From: Oasisia sp. SBJ-2009 | Lineage: Eukaryota; Annelida; Polychaeta; Sabellida; Siboglinidae | Length of the DNA stretch: 64,000 nucleotides | Assembly (NCBI GenBank): GCA_964017155.1 | Contig: OZ024855.1 | Coordinates: forward strand, 56,282,435-56,346,434 | Reading direction: 5' to 3' | Shown here: piece by piece, positions 1-12,480 of the stretch | Position numbering within the stretch: position 1 is the first letter of the stretch | Layout of the letters: every line of letters begins with the position of its first letter | Program-made: the position numbers and the translations under genes | The notes under the pieces: model-generated | Told to the model about the DNA's origin: nothing | What the model saw: only the letters and a program-made list of their open reading frames with translations | Databases searched by the model: none

Positions 1-639
1 TGTCTTAGCTTCAGTAAGAAATATAAATAGTAACTTAACCATGACATAATTACCTGGGTAATGTGAGCAAGTAATACACTAGCTTAACAAAATCATGGTG
101 ATGAACAATGAACCATTTGATCTTAATCATATCCAGTTGTCTGCTGTTTCTAATATGTCCCTTGTATGTCAACACCTGATTTGACCTTTAAACCTGTTTC
201 CACCAGTACAACTGGTATTTCTGGGCCTAAAATGTTATAGGTTAACTGCATAAACAAGGTGCAACCTATTGATACCTGCCTTAGACTTGTTCCACTATCC
301 AGAGACACAACTAGACAACTGTAAAACATGGCTTGGCCAAACCAAGTTGTTAATTAATCACAACTTTGATGTGCAAATTGTAGATATATATTTTTATTTT
401 CCCCAAAAATTATTGCAGTTTAAATAATATATATTCTTTTAACTACTTAAAACAAAGGAAGATATAAGTTTCCGATAAGTTCACAGAAACTACAGACAAA
501 AGTTGCAGAAATGTTCTGACATGATATAGTTGATATATTGGAAGTTGCTTTATCACAAAATGTGTTTGAAATGAGGCGAATGAAAAAAGTAGTAAAACTG
601 ATGAGATACCTGTAACCTGTTGGATCGTCCTCGCTGTAG
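1..639 (+). other. Lipin intron, 5' part cut by window edge
   Basis: This AT-rich stretch ends in the acceptor ...CGCTGTAG just before the first visible lipin exon. The preceding lipin exon, which in the family encodes the N-terminal amphipathic helix and the start of N-LIP, was not found here and should lie upstream of the window. I see no other gene or repeat in it. Confidence 0.7.
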
Positions 640-738
640 GTGGACATTGAGGTCAATGACCAGCCAGTTGACCTACATATGAAACTGGGAGAAGCGGGTG
701 AGGCATTCTTTGTTCGCGAGGCCGAGGAGGAATGTGTG
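640..738 (+). CDS. LPIN: Lipin exon: end of N-LIP domain
   Basis: This exon gives 33 codons in phase 0, starting [20 protein letters not shown], which is the second half of the conserved N-LIP domain. Acceptor CTGTAG and donor GTAGGT flank it. Confidence 0.95.
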
Positions 739-3700
739 GTAGGTGGCGCCATTAATATTTATTTTATTATTATTTAAATTTATTATTTTTAAAGGGAAGA
801 AAAAGGGAATGTGTCAGTGGCGTCTCATTCGTTGGTGTATTCATCTTTGTATTTTCTTTGTTTGTTGTTCGTGATTTAGTCAATCTTGTTTGCCTCATGT
901 CAGGTCTTTCTCTTTGTCAGTAAAGTGTATTGACTGTGTTAAAAAATGTTTTGCAAATGTTGGTCAAGTCTGGTGGTCCAGTTTTTCACCGGACCATAGT
1001 TGAGCAGTGGGAGTATGTGTAACTAACATCAGTAGATTGGTAATGTCATTTGTGGCTTTCCCGGTGTTCAGCAATGTAAGCCTTGACATATTGGTTTAGC
1101 AGGAAAATGTTGTGTTACCCATAACTTCTTAGACATTTGCACATACGGCTTGTTTGTCCATTTAGTGATAGTCTGGTAATTTGTAATGTTTTTAAAAATC
1201 TTGATACATTGTGTAGTGTATTTAGTTCATTGTTCCATGTGACTGCAATCTGCCAGATCGTTAATCCGACTGTAATCCTTGGAACCCAAATTGAACGGAT
1301 AAATAAAACTATGACTTATTTTAAGCCATATGTTGAGTATCGTACATTTTAGTGTGGTCCATTACGTATACAGCAAAATGTTCTAGACAAAAATCTACTT
1401 CTTGCACTGTACTGATTGTTGGATGTAAAATGAAGTGTGCAATGTGACCTTTGACCCACGATGACCTCTGACCCCAGGTACCTCCCCACCTGGCGACATC
1501 GCCGCTCCCGGACGCTGCCCTCCTCATGGAGGAGGGGATCATGCAGCTACACGAGGGGATCTTCAACATCAAGGAGGAAGAGGGCAGCACCTGCGACACC
1601 ATCACTACTCCCGAGGGATTGTGGGAGCCGCGGGAGTGCGGCGGCGACGCCGACAGTGACACGTCGAAGGAGGTCGCTGCGCTGACGCCCGACGACAACG
1701 GACCGAGTAGTGTCGTGATGCCGCGTGACACGTCGATGAGAAGTCTCTACTATTCGACTGACGACATCACATTGTCGGAATCAACCAGGAAGCGCTCTCT
1801 CGATATCGCCATACAGACGGACCTTACCGGGAACGAGGTCGAGTCGAAAACAAACTATTGCGTGCGTGTGATCTCACCGCCACCTGGCGACTTTGGCGAG
1901 AACAAAACAGGCGAGAACAACGAAACGCCAAGAACACAACCGCCATCTGGTGAGACAAATGCGAAACAGTTGTCCGAAGATGTGACAGCAAGACTGTTGG
2001 CTGACTGCCAACACGGCACGATTCAACCCGCGAGGAAAAAATGCAAACTACACACTGCACTGACCTCTGGTGACCCAGATAGGAATAAAGACAGTTCGTC
2101 AGACGGGTCTGGCAATAAAGGCTCCCATGACACCAACGTGTTGAAAACGGGCGGCGCGAAAAACAAGCGACGAAGACGGAAGAAATTGAACAATAAACAA
2201 ATGAAACAGACTATGGAATCGGCAAAGTCGAGTGAAATGACGTCGAGTGACGTCGTTCCGATGCTGACGATGGAGGACGACGGCGAGGTGTTTCAGCTGG
2301 AGTTGTCGGATGACGAGATCGCCGCGGAGCCGCTGGACGAGTGTGAGTGTCGCGGGTACGACGCGGTCGGGTCGACATCGACGCTGACGGAACTCCAGTG
2401 TCAGGACACACAGCCCACCATGGAGGAGAAGCTGCGGCTGACGGACGAGTGGGCCGGCAGCCAGCTCGCCTCCGGGCTACACCCGTTCAGCGATGGCGAC
2501 ATCACACCTGCGATGAGGTAGGCCAACGTGTTCTTGGTTGAAGTGGTGCAACTTTATAAAATCGTAGGAGTGTTGTTGCGTGATATTTAACTTCAGTCGG
2601 TTATCGCTTGGACCAATGATAATAGTTAATAAAGGTCGTGAGCTCAGTAAAAATATATCAGTTAACATAAACTAATCTTAAAATGTGAATAAAAAAGTTA
2701 ACAAATAAAACGAAAACACTTAAGCGTGTTTGTTTTGCAAGTCACTGTTGAACGTTTTTAGTACTAAATATATCAATTTGTTAACCAGGATGAATTGCTA
2801 ACATTTAACTCTTCCTTCGATCCTTCAGCCCTGTAGGTTCTCGACCTCCTTCACCGAAGAGCGACACGGAATACGAGACGCGAAAGTATGATGCCATTTC
2901 CCAGACGCAACTTACGGGTGATGACCTTCGATCGGCGGACAACTACCGGTGGGAATGGGGCGAACTACCCGAGACAAACAGTAGTGCTCGGCAGCTGGCA
3001 GAGGGCGCTAGTGTTGTGAAGGAAGAACTCGATGTGAAGCCGGAAATGGCGGAGAGCAAAGGTGGGTGTACTCGCCGTCCTAGATGTGAGGCTAAACGTA
3101 GGCAGATCGAAAGTAAACATTTGTGACGATTATCGAAATTTAGAAAATACTCCAGATTTGTGTCACATACTGGACAAACTGGCATGTTGTTTTTTGTTGA
3201 AAAATGTATAAAAAAATCACCACTTCCTTCTGTAGCAGCAGATGTCAATGGGTGCCAGTGATTAGGTAATGCACCGTGCTAAAAATAATTGTATTCCAGT
3301 AAAATAATGTGCAAAAGAGAATAATAATAGCGTTATCTCTTGCCTGTCTTCGCCATGAAGTAATCAGTATGTGTTTTGCCGCCAGGTGGCAGTGATCGGG
3401 CGAGCAGTGGACTGTTCCACTTCATGCGCAAGACAAAGAAACTTCGCCACCAGCCGGAGCTAGAGGGCATCTACCTCGACGACCTCAATCTCGAACAAAT
3501 GGACCCAGAGTTGGCAGCACTGTATCTCTACCACCCGAAGAAGTATGTTTTGACAATTACGGCTAATAATTTTTGGTATAATTGCTTTACGGCAATTCTA
3601 CATAATCAGTCAGCAACGGAACGGATTGATGAAAAAGTGCCGTAGTTTTCGAGGAATCATAGTTGTATAGTCGTTGGCAAGTCATCTGTGATATACAAAA

Positions 3701-6700
3701 TACTACACTGGTATTGTTAAGATTTTTCAGTTGTATTTTCGCAATCAGTCATTGCTTAGTCAAATCAATGATTCACACCAACACTCGTGGTTACTTGCCT
3801 ATATGTTGAAAATGTTGTATTTAGAATAAGGGATTGTGTAATTCTTAATTGCTTTGTTTGGAAATAAACCAATTATTTACTTATGTAACAAAAATAATCA
3901 CCACCAATGCATTATGATGAATGAGTAATCAGACGTGTACTTCTTTAATCGTGCCACGTCTGTGTCCTGCCAGTGCACCGATGTCCGTGCAGGAACTGAA
4001 GGACGAGGACAGCGAGAGTGGCACCGGAGCCTCACTTCCACATTCACCCGAGACGGTGCAGCACAAGGACACGCAGCACGACCTGGACGGCTCCAGCAAC
4101 AAGCAGATGTCTATGTGAGTCGAGTATTTCTACCCTGTCACGCAGTTGACCTGTCTGATCAATTAAACAATTTATTACAAATTCAGTAAACTAAATTTGC
4201 TAATAAAGAAAGAAATATCCACTTTAAAAAGACAGAATTTTTTCCCCCAGGATGTCTATGTGTTAGTAGAACTTAGTATGTATAAACGTATCGATTACAT
4301 GAATTGTTATCAAGCAACAAGCTCAGTGAAGCTGCCAAGGAATGGACGCTGAACCAGTGAAGCACTCGAACAATCCATTGTGTATTTTGTTGAAATTCTC
4401 ACCTCGAACGTTTTCTTTTGTGAGAAGAAAAATAGATGGCAGTGTTTCCAGTGTGACAACTACATGCAGGAATGTTTTGTTTGTCAGATGTCATGCAAAT
4501 TTTGCTGTCGTGGAAATAATTTGGGACAATCCTTCAATGCGTGTGCCATGGAAATAGTGTCCTCTGTAATATTTTGCATACAAAAACAGAAAGCTCCTCA
4601 TTTGTAACATTAGATCCAGTTAAGTGACAGAATTTCCTGATGCGTTTCTCTATTGTCACATGACCGGTTGCCGTGGTTACAGTGCGTCTGAGGTGGCGAT
4701 GTCGCTGTGTGGAGGTTTGGCTGAGTCGGGTGGGGAGATATCAACAGAGAGATTTCTTCAGTTTCTCGTCACCTACGATGACTTCTGTGAGAAACCCAGC
4801 ATTCTTAACGACCCTAACCTGGTTGTGAGAATCAACGGAAAGTACGTGTCTCATTCACTGGTCTCTAGTGTCTCATGCACTGGTCTCTAGTGTCTCATTC
4901 ACTGGTCTCTAGTGTCTCATGCACTGGTCTCTAGTGTCTCATGCACTGGTCTCTAGTGTCTCATTCACTGGTCTCTAGTGTCTCATGCACTGGTCTCTAG
5001 TGTCTCATGCACTGGTCTCTAGTGTCTCATGCACTAGTCTCTAGAAGCGTATTGCGACTCAGTTTAAGATTTAATAAGCTTACTGTCCGTTTAGACAATT
5101 TGAAAATAGACATGTATTGATAAATAGAACTAATATCCAGTCTTCCATAATGAGCATATGTATTTGGATGCCTAGAATGTAGTTACATTATTTGCTATCT
5201 GAAAACGGTCAGTACAAAAATAATGACATTTCCAAGTACACACATTGGTTTTTTTAACACAATTTTTGGTGAGAGTTGGCTAAGGTGTACATGAAGATAT
5301 GGTACATAATTTTTTTTGTAGTTTCTGTGGTGTCCAAAAATACAGTTTCTGAATATAATTATAGAGTTGTTATGGTACTGATCAATGTTTTCTTTCCTTT
5401 TCAGTAAGAGTAATTTAAAATTATAAAAAACATTTTTTTTTTTAATAAATACCAAAAGACATGTACCAGCCAGTACCAAGTATGTGTAAAACACTGTGTT
5501 TGCATTTCTAAATAATTTGACATAATTTAAGTTGTAAATAGCAACTTAATCATTTAGTTAACTAAAATGGCGATATTTAATAAATCAATTGCAGTTTGAT
5601 CTTACTGACAAATTCAGTACAATGTAAACAAATAAGTTGGGAAATATATAAAATGTCACCCTCAATTGTGATACAGTTGGAAAGTGATGTGGACCACGTT
5701 TGTGTGGGTTCAGTCGCTGCAGCACAGTTTAATGATGTCATCTGTTCTTCCAGATACCAGAACTGGCAGATTGCTGGTCCAGTCGTCATGTCCATGGTGG
5801 CGTTTGAACGTCCACTTCCTGAGGTCAGTGGCACCTTGGTCATCAGTACAGTACAGTACAGTACAGTACAGTACAGTACAGTACAGTACAGTACAGTACA
5901 GTACAGTACAGTACAGTACAGTACAGTACAGTACAGTACACTACAGTACACTACAGTACACTACAGTACACTACAGTACACTACAGTACACTACAGTACA
6001 CTACAGTACACTACAGTACACTACAGTACACTACAGTACACTACAGTGTAATAATAATAAAATGCTTTTTTACACTGATGAATCCAAACCTGCAAATGTG
6101 TGTAATTTACCTGTAGCTGCATCTAAATACCGTTTCACAAAGTGTTTGTACGTGATGTTTGTCATAATGTAAATGTGAGCAGGTTTTTATAATTAATAAA
6201 AGTTACATAAAATTACCCCATCTGATGGACGGACCTCGATCACAGAAGACATTCGTCTAGCATTTTTGACTTTAAAACCTGCTGGAAACTTTAAACAATG
6301 GGAAATTACTTTAAAATAGACGTATCATTTTCTTGACAAAAGATCATAGAAAAATATTAAACAGTTTTTGTTTTGAGACGCACCACATCTTTATATTTAT
6401 ACACTGTTCTCCAGAGTATGACTCTGTTCCATAGTGTGTACATACTACATAGTCATCTATAAAACAATACAAGTTATGTATACACATAAAATAATTGTCA
6501 TATAATTGTGACTATGAATTTTTTTATAAACAAATATAAATAAATGAAGTGACACTAAAATAGCAAAAAAATCAACCAAATAATTTAAATATAATGTCAA
6601 ATTTAAAGACAGTAATACCCATAATGACTTACATTAAGATGTTTAAAACCCCTGACAATTGTCCGTCCCCCCTGCAGGGTGTCGTGGACTCGCTGACAAA

Positions 6701-9700
6701 ACAACACATGCCAAAGAAGGAGCGACGTCGCGGCTGGTTTTCCTGGGGTCGAACAGTCCCTGCCCCACAGGAGAACAGCAGTCTGTCGCCACGAGAGGGC
6801 AGCACTGCTGAATCACCCCAGCCGGGAACCTCGGGCGAGAAAAAGGTTTGTGTTGGATTTAAAATAAATTTATCTGGACAAGATACGTTCTCATGCTGAT
6901 TGCCGGTCATTAATTTCTCAGTCTGTGGAAATAACCTTGGTAAGTTATTTCAGGTTTTTTCCACCAGTGTCTTACTGGTTTGTTGTTTACAATTTTTGTA
7001 TTTTTTTAGGGACATTTGTAAACGTGTTCGTTTCCAGGTATGTCAGATAGATTTCTTTTTAATACATCCAAACGTATACAGTTACCTTTGTAGAGACCTT
7101 TGTCTGCATACCATCCAAGGTTCATCAGTACTTGTGACATTTTTGTTGGATGATTTCATCATATACACACGGCTGTTGGTACAGTAATTGCCCTCATTCT
7201 TAAATCTATATGAAATTATTTTTATTGATGTTTATTGTTATTATTTGCTATTTACTGTATTACTAACATTTCTATAGTGCCGCATATCCTGCTCAAAGAC
7301 ACGTACATTCATTATGAAACGCATGAGGAATAATAAAAATATGTTTATCTCAGTAAATATAACAGAACATTAAAATATAAAAGACAATGAATCCAGGCTG
7401 TGCTGGGTCGCTTTCACGTACATCTACACTGGATCATTGGGTAATGTTTACATGTTTGTGTGTGTCAGGAGGATGACGACAGTGCAACGTGTAGCCCAGC
7501 CTCGAGCCCCCCCAGCAGCCCCCGCAAGGGAGGCGACAAGGCACCGCGGGACGACGGCTTCCAGTCCGACGAGGACTCGGAGACCCTCTTGTTAGGGATG
7601 GCGTCAGAGCACACACAGACCTCAACGGAGAAATACAAGAAATGTCTCAAGCTGACTACAGAGCAGATAGTACGTGTCTCCTGCAGTTGACCTGTCCAGT
7701 GTCATCTAATCTGTTGTCCAGCAGTGTTCTTGTCTAGCCTTGTTAAATGGCGAAAGGGAGAGTGGACTTGTGCAGCATTCAGCATTTTACTCTGACTGTT
7801 TTGTTAACTTTTTTCTCATAAATGTTTTTATGATAACATGAGACAATGTTGTTAAAGGGAACATGTTTATTAATTTTTGAGTCAGTGTCGTGCCACTCTA
7901 ATAATGTGATAACAATATTGGCAAAGCATGGCTTGATGAAAGTCACGTGGATAATTTCAGTTACGATGTAAGCAAACTACAATATACTTGATTCAACAGT
8001 CTTCTTTCTACCTGAATGTGTGCCTGATTTTTAGTCTAGATTAGGTATTAATGTGTAGAACTGAACTAAATGAGTATAATATCCTGATCTGTACTTACGG
8101 GTAATCCGCAATCTAAAAACATGCTCCAAGGTAGATTTAACATGCAAAATGAATTAAAGTTATCATGATTATGTTCTGACTGACCTTAGCTTCTTAGCTT
8201 CATTATAATTATATATATACACTGTATATATATATATATATATATTATAAATATTATATTTCAAGGGCATTTTAGTACACAGAGTTATTGCAGTTTGACT
8301 CATATTTTAAGATTGCAACGGAAGATAAGATTTGCATAGTGCATCTTGTGTCCCGATCTATATCTGTCGTTGTTTGGTGTCAACTTCAGCTGCAACTGAA
8401 ACTGAAGGAAGGCGTCAACGACGTGTCCTTCTCGGTGACGACACAGTACCAAGGCACGACCCGCTGCACCTCGTCGATCTTTCTGTGGCGCTGGGACGAC
8501 CGCGTCATCGTGTCAGACATTGACGGCACCATCACCAGGTGAGTGTCACTGGTTGACAACCAAACGTAATTGTCTTAACTTATTCCTGTTCCATAGAGCA
8601 TTTGTACAGTGCAATGGCTCAGGGGTAGAGCTTCGAACTCTCAACTAAGAGAATCCAGGTTCAAATCATGTGGTGGGTAAAACCTTGGGCATTTTTTTTA
8701 CTCTTCATTGCTCCAGTTCACTCAGCTGCATGAGTAACTGGCTGTAGAGAGTGTTGGATATTTGTATGAGCAACCGTTGCACATTAATTGCAGCATGGCT
8801 TATTGCTTCCGAGAGAAGTTTGTATGATTTGATTGAACAGGTCTGCCAGGGAAGTAAAGTGTAAAGTAATTGGAGCAATCCTAAGGACTGCATACTGAGC
8901 TATATAAGAACTTACCTTTATACATTTCTTGTACAAATTCAACATGGTTCTAACTCAAGTTGAAAATACCCCTTGTATATACCAAATATACTAAACTATA
9001 AACAAAACATAACACAATGCCTTTGCTCATATTAAGCTTAGTTAAAATGTGCACAGATGACCCTGGGGTAGTTGAAAAACACTGTTTGACTGCCTTCACA
9101 AAGTGCTCCATTGACATGTGTGATCAGGTCTGATGTCCTCGGCCAAGTGCTGCCCATGATTGGCAAGGATTGGTCCCAGGCCGGCATAGCGAAGCTCTAC
9201 TCCATGGTGGCCCGCAACGGCTACAAGTTCCTGTATCTGTCTGCCCGGGCCATTGGCCAGGCCAAGACGACGCGAGAGTACCTGCGAAGTGTCTGTCAGA
9301 CAGGCAACATCAGTCTGCCCGACGGCCCACTGCTACTGTCTCCAAGCTCACTCATCAGTGCCTTCCACAAGTGAGTCTGGGTGTTAGGGTGTGCACGTAA
9401 CACCTGTGGATAAACCCTTTGTTGGTATAACCCCTCATGCATAAAATCCGTCATGGATGTAACCCTTCACACACAGGACCTCTCATTGATATACTGTATC
9501 AACATAAGCAGTAGTTTTGTGTAACGTAATTCAGTCATGTGGGCGTGGTTAATGTGGACACAATTTGAACAAGCAGATCCCTAAAATAAACCCTTCATTT
9601 CAACAAAGTTATAATTTAGCACAAAATTACATCTTTGTCAAAGTTTCAACCTGAAAACCTTTCGGAATCTCCATGACAATTTTAGGTAATGAAAAACACA

Positions 9701-11648
9701 ATTTATTTACGTTTTTTTATTTAAATATTTTCTTGTGCACTCTGTATGGAACACGTGATGTGAACACCCGGACATTAACCAACAGTAACATTTGTCTATG
9801 TTACGTTCTTTCAAAGAAAGCATGGGTACTTATGCAGAGTATGCTAATAACTGGCGATGTTTGCTGTTTCCCCAGGGAGGTGATCGAGAGGAAGCCGGAA
9901 GAGTTTAAGATCAGCTGTCTGCGGGACATCCAGGCTCTCTTCCCCCCCAGCCGCAACCCTTTCTACGCAGGCTTTGGGAATAAGATCAACGTAAGTGGGA
10001 TTTGGGCCACGCTCTTTTTGTTCCCATTAAATGCACGCGCACTCACACTGGATGTGGATAATTGCCTGTAAATCAGACGGTAACACAAACATGCTTATTT
10101 CCACACACTTATCGGTGTGTTTACCATGTGTCCAGCCACATAGTGCATGGAATTTGCCTATTATTCTTATCCTCAGCATGTGTATAAAATGTTACCTGTG
10201 AGGAAATTTTACTGGCTAAGTGTCATGTTCGGAAACTGAGGTGCTGCCATCTGGCATCCCGATAGAAAACAGGGGCATTGTTAAGCCCCGATTTTGCACT
10301 TTAAAATAATTTTGATCTTTAACTCTGAACTTGAATACCCAAAAACTGTCAACATCATAACGAGCCAGTGGGACATTGTCGCTGGTGTGTCATGGAAATA
10401 GTGTCCTCAGTAATATGGCAGTTTTGAAAAAATCACATTTAATTTAACAACGGTTTCGTTTAAGGAGGAATTTTCCTGATGAGCTCTTTATCTAAGTGAA
10501 CATATTTCACATTTTGACGTCACCTCTCAAGGGTTGTTTCTTGTAGGACGTCTGGGCATACCGAGCTGTGGGGATCCCGATCTCACGCGTCTTCACTGTC
10601 AACTATAAGGGAGAGCTGAAGCTCGAACTGATTCAGGCTCATCACTCGTCGTAAGTCTTCCTCATGTGTTTATTCAGCTATTATTGTATGATTTAACTTA
10701 CTTTGGAACCAATTGTTTTCAATGAGTACGACGTGGGCTACGGGCCTTGTTCACGTCCTGATGTCATGTGTTGGCTCAGGTTTCGGCGGGATAATTTGGC
10801 TGTACTCATCGACAACATTTTGCTCCAAAGTAAGTTAAATCATACAATAAACCATTCTTGGAGCCATGAACAATATATTCAATTTAATTCAGCTAGGTAT
10901 CTAATCGTAACTGTATCAAGCAAGCATACCTATCTGTGTGTGGTTTTTATTTTTACCTCCCTCAGTTGATTCCTATGTGGATGCCAATCTTTCAGGATTT
11001 CATGTCAGACACCTTGGAAAGAAAGGAGTTAAATGAGTTCTTAACCGTTTAACTGTTCACATGAATGTTACATGTTCACAATATTTTCTGGCGTTTACTG
11101 AATTCTGTGAACCGTTCACCCGTCAGAAAGGAGATGTTTTAGGTAACTGCAACTGGTTAAAAAATGCATGCATGTTTTAGAAAACAGTTTAAATGGGAAT
11201 CGTGTTGGTTGAAGATAATTTACCAATATGTGCATGTTGTGAATAAATTAAAATACAAAACGTGTTCGTTGAATGTAATTTAAAAATAGTTTGGGAAATC
11301 TGATGTAGTGTCAAAACGATAACCACCAAACAAACGTTCTCTTTCTCCACGTTTAATGTGGTTTGCCACCCTGTTGTCTACGCATGTCTATTCTACGTAG
11401 TTCTCATTTGAGTTGCCGTTTTTTGCAGCTACACGAAGTTAAGCGACATCGTCGACCACGTCTTCCCGCCCCTACTTGACCGGCAGGATGAAACCGACGG
11501 GAAGATTGTGTCAGGAAACTTCCCTCTTCCCGACGAGTACAGCCCATTCACCTACTGGCGCGAGCCATTGCCAGACATCAGTGTGGACGAACTTGACGTC
11601 TTCCTCGGCCGGTCACCAGAGGTCACTACTGGCAGTGAGAAGAAATGA
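640..11648 (+). CDS. LPIN: Lipin, Mg2+-dependent phosphatidate phosphatase (5' partial)
   Basis: Lipins dephosphorylate phosphatidic acid to diacylglycerol on ER and nuclear membranes and can act as nuclear co-regulators. Seen: 14 exons at 640-738, 1478-2517, 2829-3061, 3386-3542, 3974-4114, 4683-4841, 5754-5823, 6678-6845, 7469-7669, 8390-8538, 9128-9370, 9876-9990, 10547-10650 and 11429-11648. All are GT-AG and phase-compatible, totalling 3,099 nt (1,032 codons plus stop). In order they encode the end of N-LIP ([15 protein letters not shown]), a low-complexity region with a basic NLS-like run ([13 protein letters not shown]), WEWGELPE, the tryptophan motif GWFSWGR, and the HAD-type LIPIN/Smp2 domain with catalytic DIDGT at window residues 799-803. 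The C-terminal FTYWREPLP is typical. The first coding exon is outside the window. Invertebrates usually have one lipin, so no 1/2/3 suffix is assigned. Confidence 0.97.
1478..2517 (+). CDS. LPIN: Lipin large exon: linker with NLS-like basic run
   Basis: The exon opens with [12 protein letters not shown], the conserved segment just after N-LIP, then runs through a long poorly conserved Ser/Thr/acidic region. It contains PARKKCKLH and [13 protein letters not shown] (about window residues 260-270), matching the place of the lipin polybasic NLS/phosphatidate-sensing region, and then the acidic [14 protein letters not shown]. It ends in phase 2 at ATGAG|GTAGGC. Confidence 0.93.
2829..3061 (+). CDS. 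LPIN: Lipin exon with WEWGELPE
   Basis: The exon encodes [17 protein letters not shown], a Ser-Pro-rich stretch conserved in lipins, followed by [10 protein letters not shown]. Both splice phases match the neighbours. Confidence 0.95.
3386..3542 (+). CDS. LPIN: Lipin exon, middle region
   Basis: It encodes [20 protein letters not shown] then [20 protein letters not shown], a conserved middle block of lipins. It ends split-codon AA|GTATGT, completed by T in the next exon (Asn). Confidence 0.93.
3974..4114 (+). CDS. LPIN: Lipin exon, Ser/acidic linker
   Basis: It encodes [20 protein letters not shown] and a polar tail. Acceptor CTGCCAG and donor GTGAGT are good, and phases 2 in and 2 out keep the frame. 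Confidence 0.85.
4683..4841 (+). CDS. LPIN: Lipin exon (MSLCGGL block)
   Basis: It encodes [12 protein letters not shown] and later [20 protein letters not shown], a block conserved just before the lipin catalytic half. The donor GTACGT is followed at once by a 22-bp minisatellite. Confidence 0.95.
4843..5045 (+). repeat. 22-bp minisatellite starting at a lipin donor site
   Basis: About nine copies of a unit close to TGTCTCATGCACTGGTCTCT plus AG follow one another; TTC and TGC variants alternate. The array starts within the donor sequence (intron positions 2-6) and the rest of the intron is unique. Confidence 0.9.
5754..5823 (+). CDS. LPIN: Lipin exon ([13 protein letters not shown])
   Basis: Seventy nucleotides encode [20 protein letters not shown], matching the lipin segment YYNWA..AP before the W-rich motif. 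It ends in phase 0 at GAG|GTCAGT. Confidence 0.95.
5846..6048 (+). repeat. Two-phase pentanucleotide microsatellite (CAGTA)n
   Basis: A pure CAGTA array of about 95 bp switches at about 5,940 to a 10-bp unit CTACAGTACA for about 105 bp. It starts about 20 bp inside the intron after the 5823 donor. Apparent open reading frames across it are repeat artefacts. Confidence 0.95.
6678..6845 (+). CDS. LPIN: Lipin exon with GWFSWGR motif
   Basis: Fifty-six codons, phase 0 on both sides, include [15 protein letters not shown]; basic residues followed by WFSW are a lipin hallmark. Confidence 0.96.
7469..7669 (+). CDS. LPIN: Lipin exon before the catalytic domain
   Basis: A Ser/Pro-rich segment ([13 protein letters not shown]) leads to [13 protein letters not shown], the conserved entry into the catalytic LIPIN domain. 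Acceptor TGTGTCAG, donor GTACGT. Confidence 0.95.
8208..8252 (+). repeat. (AT)n microsatellite
   Basis: TA dinucleotide run inside a lipin intron. Confidence 0.85.
8390..8538 (+). CDS. LPIN: Lipin exon with catalytic DIDGT
   Basis: It encodes [17 protein letters not shown] and [16 protein letters not shown] is the HAD-family DxDxT motif whose first Asp is the nucleophile. Donor CCAG|GTGAGT. Confidence 0.97.
8600..8890 (+). mobile_element. tRNA-derived SINE
   Basis: A box-like TGGCTCAGGGGTAGAG (8615-8630) and B box-like GGTTCAAATC (8658-8667) are spaced as in tRNA genes, but no full cloverleaf is evident. The downstream body shares blocks with 16,064-16,215 (CATTGCTC..TTCACTCAGCTG and CTGCCAGGGA.GTAAAG), so this is an interspersed family, not a tRNA gene. 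Confidence 0.7.
9128..9370 (+). CDS. LPIN: Lipin exon, catalytic core ([13 protein letters not shown])
   Basis: It encodes [20 protein letters not shown] and [15 protein letters not shown], with the conserved SAR motif, then [10 protein letters not shown]. The site of the vertebrate co-activator motif LxxIL reads LGQVL here. Confidence 0.97.
9876..9990 (+). CDS. LPIN: Lipin exon ([11 protein letters not shown])
   Basis: It encodes [18 protein letters not shown] and NPFYAGFGN, conserved HAD-domain segments. The exon ends in phase 0. Confidence 0.97.
10283..10490 (+). repeat. Interspersed repeat copy (GGGACATTGTCGCTGG family)
   Basis: This intron segment is clearly similar to 48,958-49,185 and more weakly to 4,540-4,655 and 21,232-21,325. 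The shared core is GGGACATTGTCGCTGGTGT followed by TCATGGAAATAGTGTCCTC. Confidence 0.75.
10547..10650 (+). CDS. LPIN: Lipin exon ([12 protein letters not shown])
   Basis: It encodes [20 protein letters not shown] and KGELKLE, the conserved C-terminal part of the catalytic domain. Confidence 0.97.
11429..11648 (+). CDS. LPIN: Lipin terminal coding exon
   Basis: It encodes [15 protein letters not shown] and [16 protein letters not shown] and ends at TGA 11646-11648. Acceptor TTTTGCAG. Confidence 0.97.
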
Positions 11649-12059
11649 AACCATTCCAGTTGCTCGGCGTGTGTGAATCGAGGGCGAATCCGTAGACAAG
11701 AGAGAGGAAACGCACTTCTGCGATAAGAAGCCAGTATATTCAAGTGATCTCTGTAATTTAGGTAAATCCGTATTGTAAGAAGCGACGCGGTTTTATGTAA
11801 AATCCGACTTTGGCTGCATGGAGCGAAGCTGCGGTCGCACAGTGAACAAGGAACTGCTAAGTGGCATTAATGTGATGCACAAAGGAGACTGTTACCATGG
11901 CTACACGCTGACATGACGGTGCAATACTAGTCTGTGTTAAATGTCTTCAGTGTGACACACTGAGCTACCCACTGGTGGGTATTTGGGGAGTTCCAAGAAC
12001 CCCGATTATTTGATTGAATCCATGTTTTTATCATAAAAGAAATAGGAAACGCAGACTGA

Positions 12060-12480
12060 TATGGCGTTGTGTACGACTGATAGAGTATTACAGTATGACA
12101 GTACGAATGATGTGATAGTACGATTGTCGACTGATAGTGCGGTTGATACAGCGTGATAGTGCAACTGATAAAGTATGTTAGTACGATACTGCGCGATATT
12201 ACAACTGATACAGCATGTTAGTATGACTGGTACATCATGTTATTACAACTGATACATCATGTTAGTATGACTGGTACATCATGTTAGTACAACTGATATA
12301 ATCATGTTAGTATGACTGTTATATCATGTTAGTACAACTGATATAATCATGTTAGTATAACTGGTACATCACGTTAGCATGACTGTTACATCATATTAGT
12401 ATGACTGATACATCATGTCAATACAACTGATACATCATGATAGTATGACTGATACAGCATGTTAGTATGGCTGGACATTG
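12060..12480 (+). repeat. Degenerate 21-23-bp tandem repeat in lipin 3'UTR
   Basis: Units resemble ACTGATACATCATGTTAGTA with alternating ACAACTG/ATGACTG endings; about 18 imperfect copies. Confidence 0.85.

Noticed and set aside
5577..6172. Frames rich in VQYST / YCTVL
   Set aside because: Translation of the CAGTA microsatellite inside a lipin intron.
8610..8670. tRNA gene
   Set aside because: Promoter boxes are present, but no closed acceptor stem was found and the body matches another copy; called a SINE.
10703..10969. Frame in a lipin intron ([14 protein letters not shown]...)
   Set aside because: It lies between two well-supported exons whose phases join directly, and has no lipin similarity.
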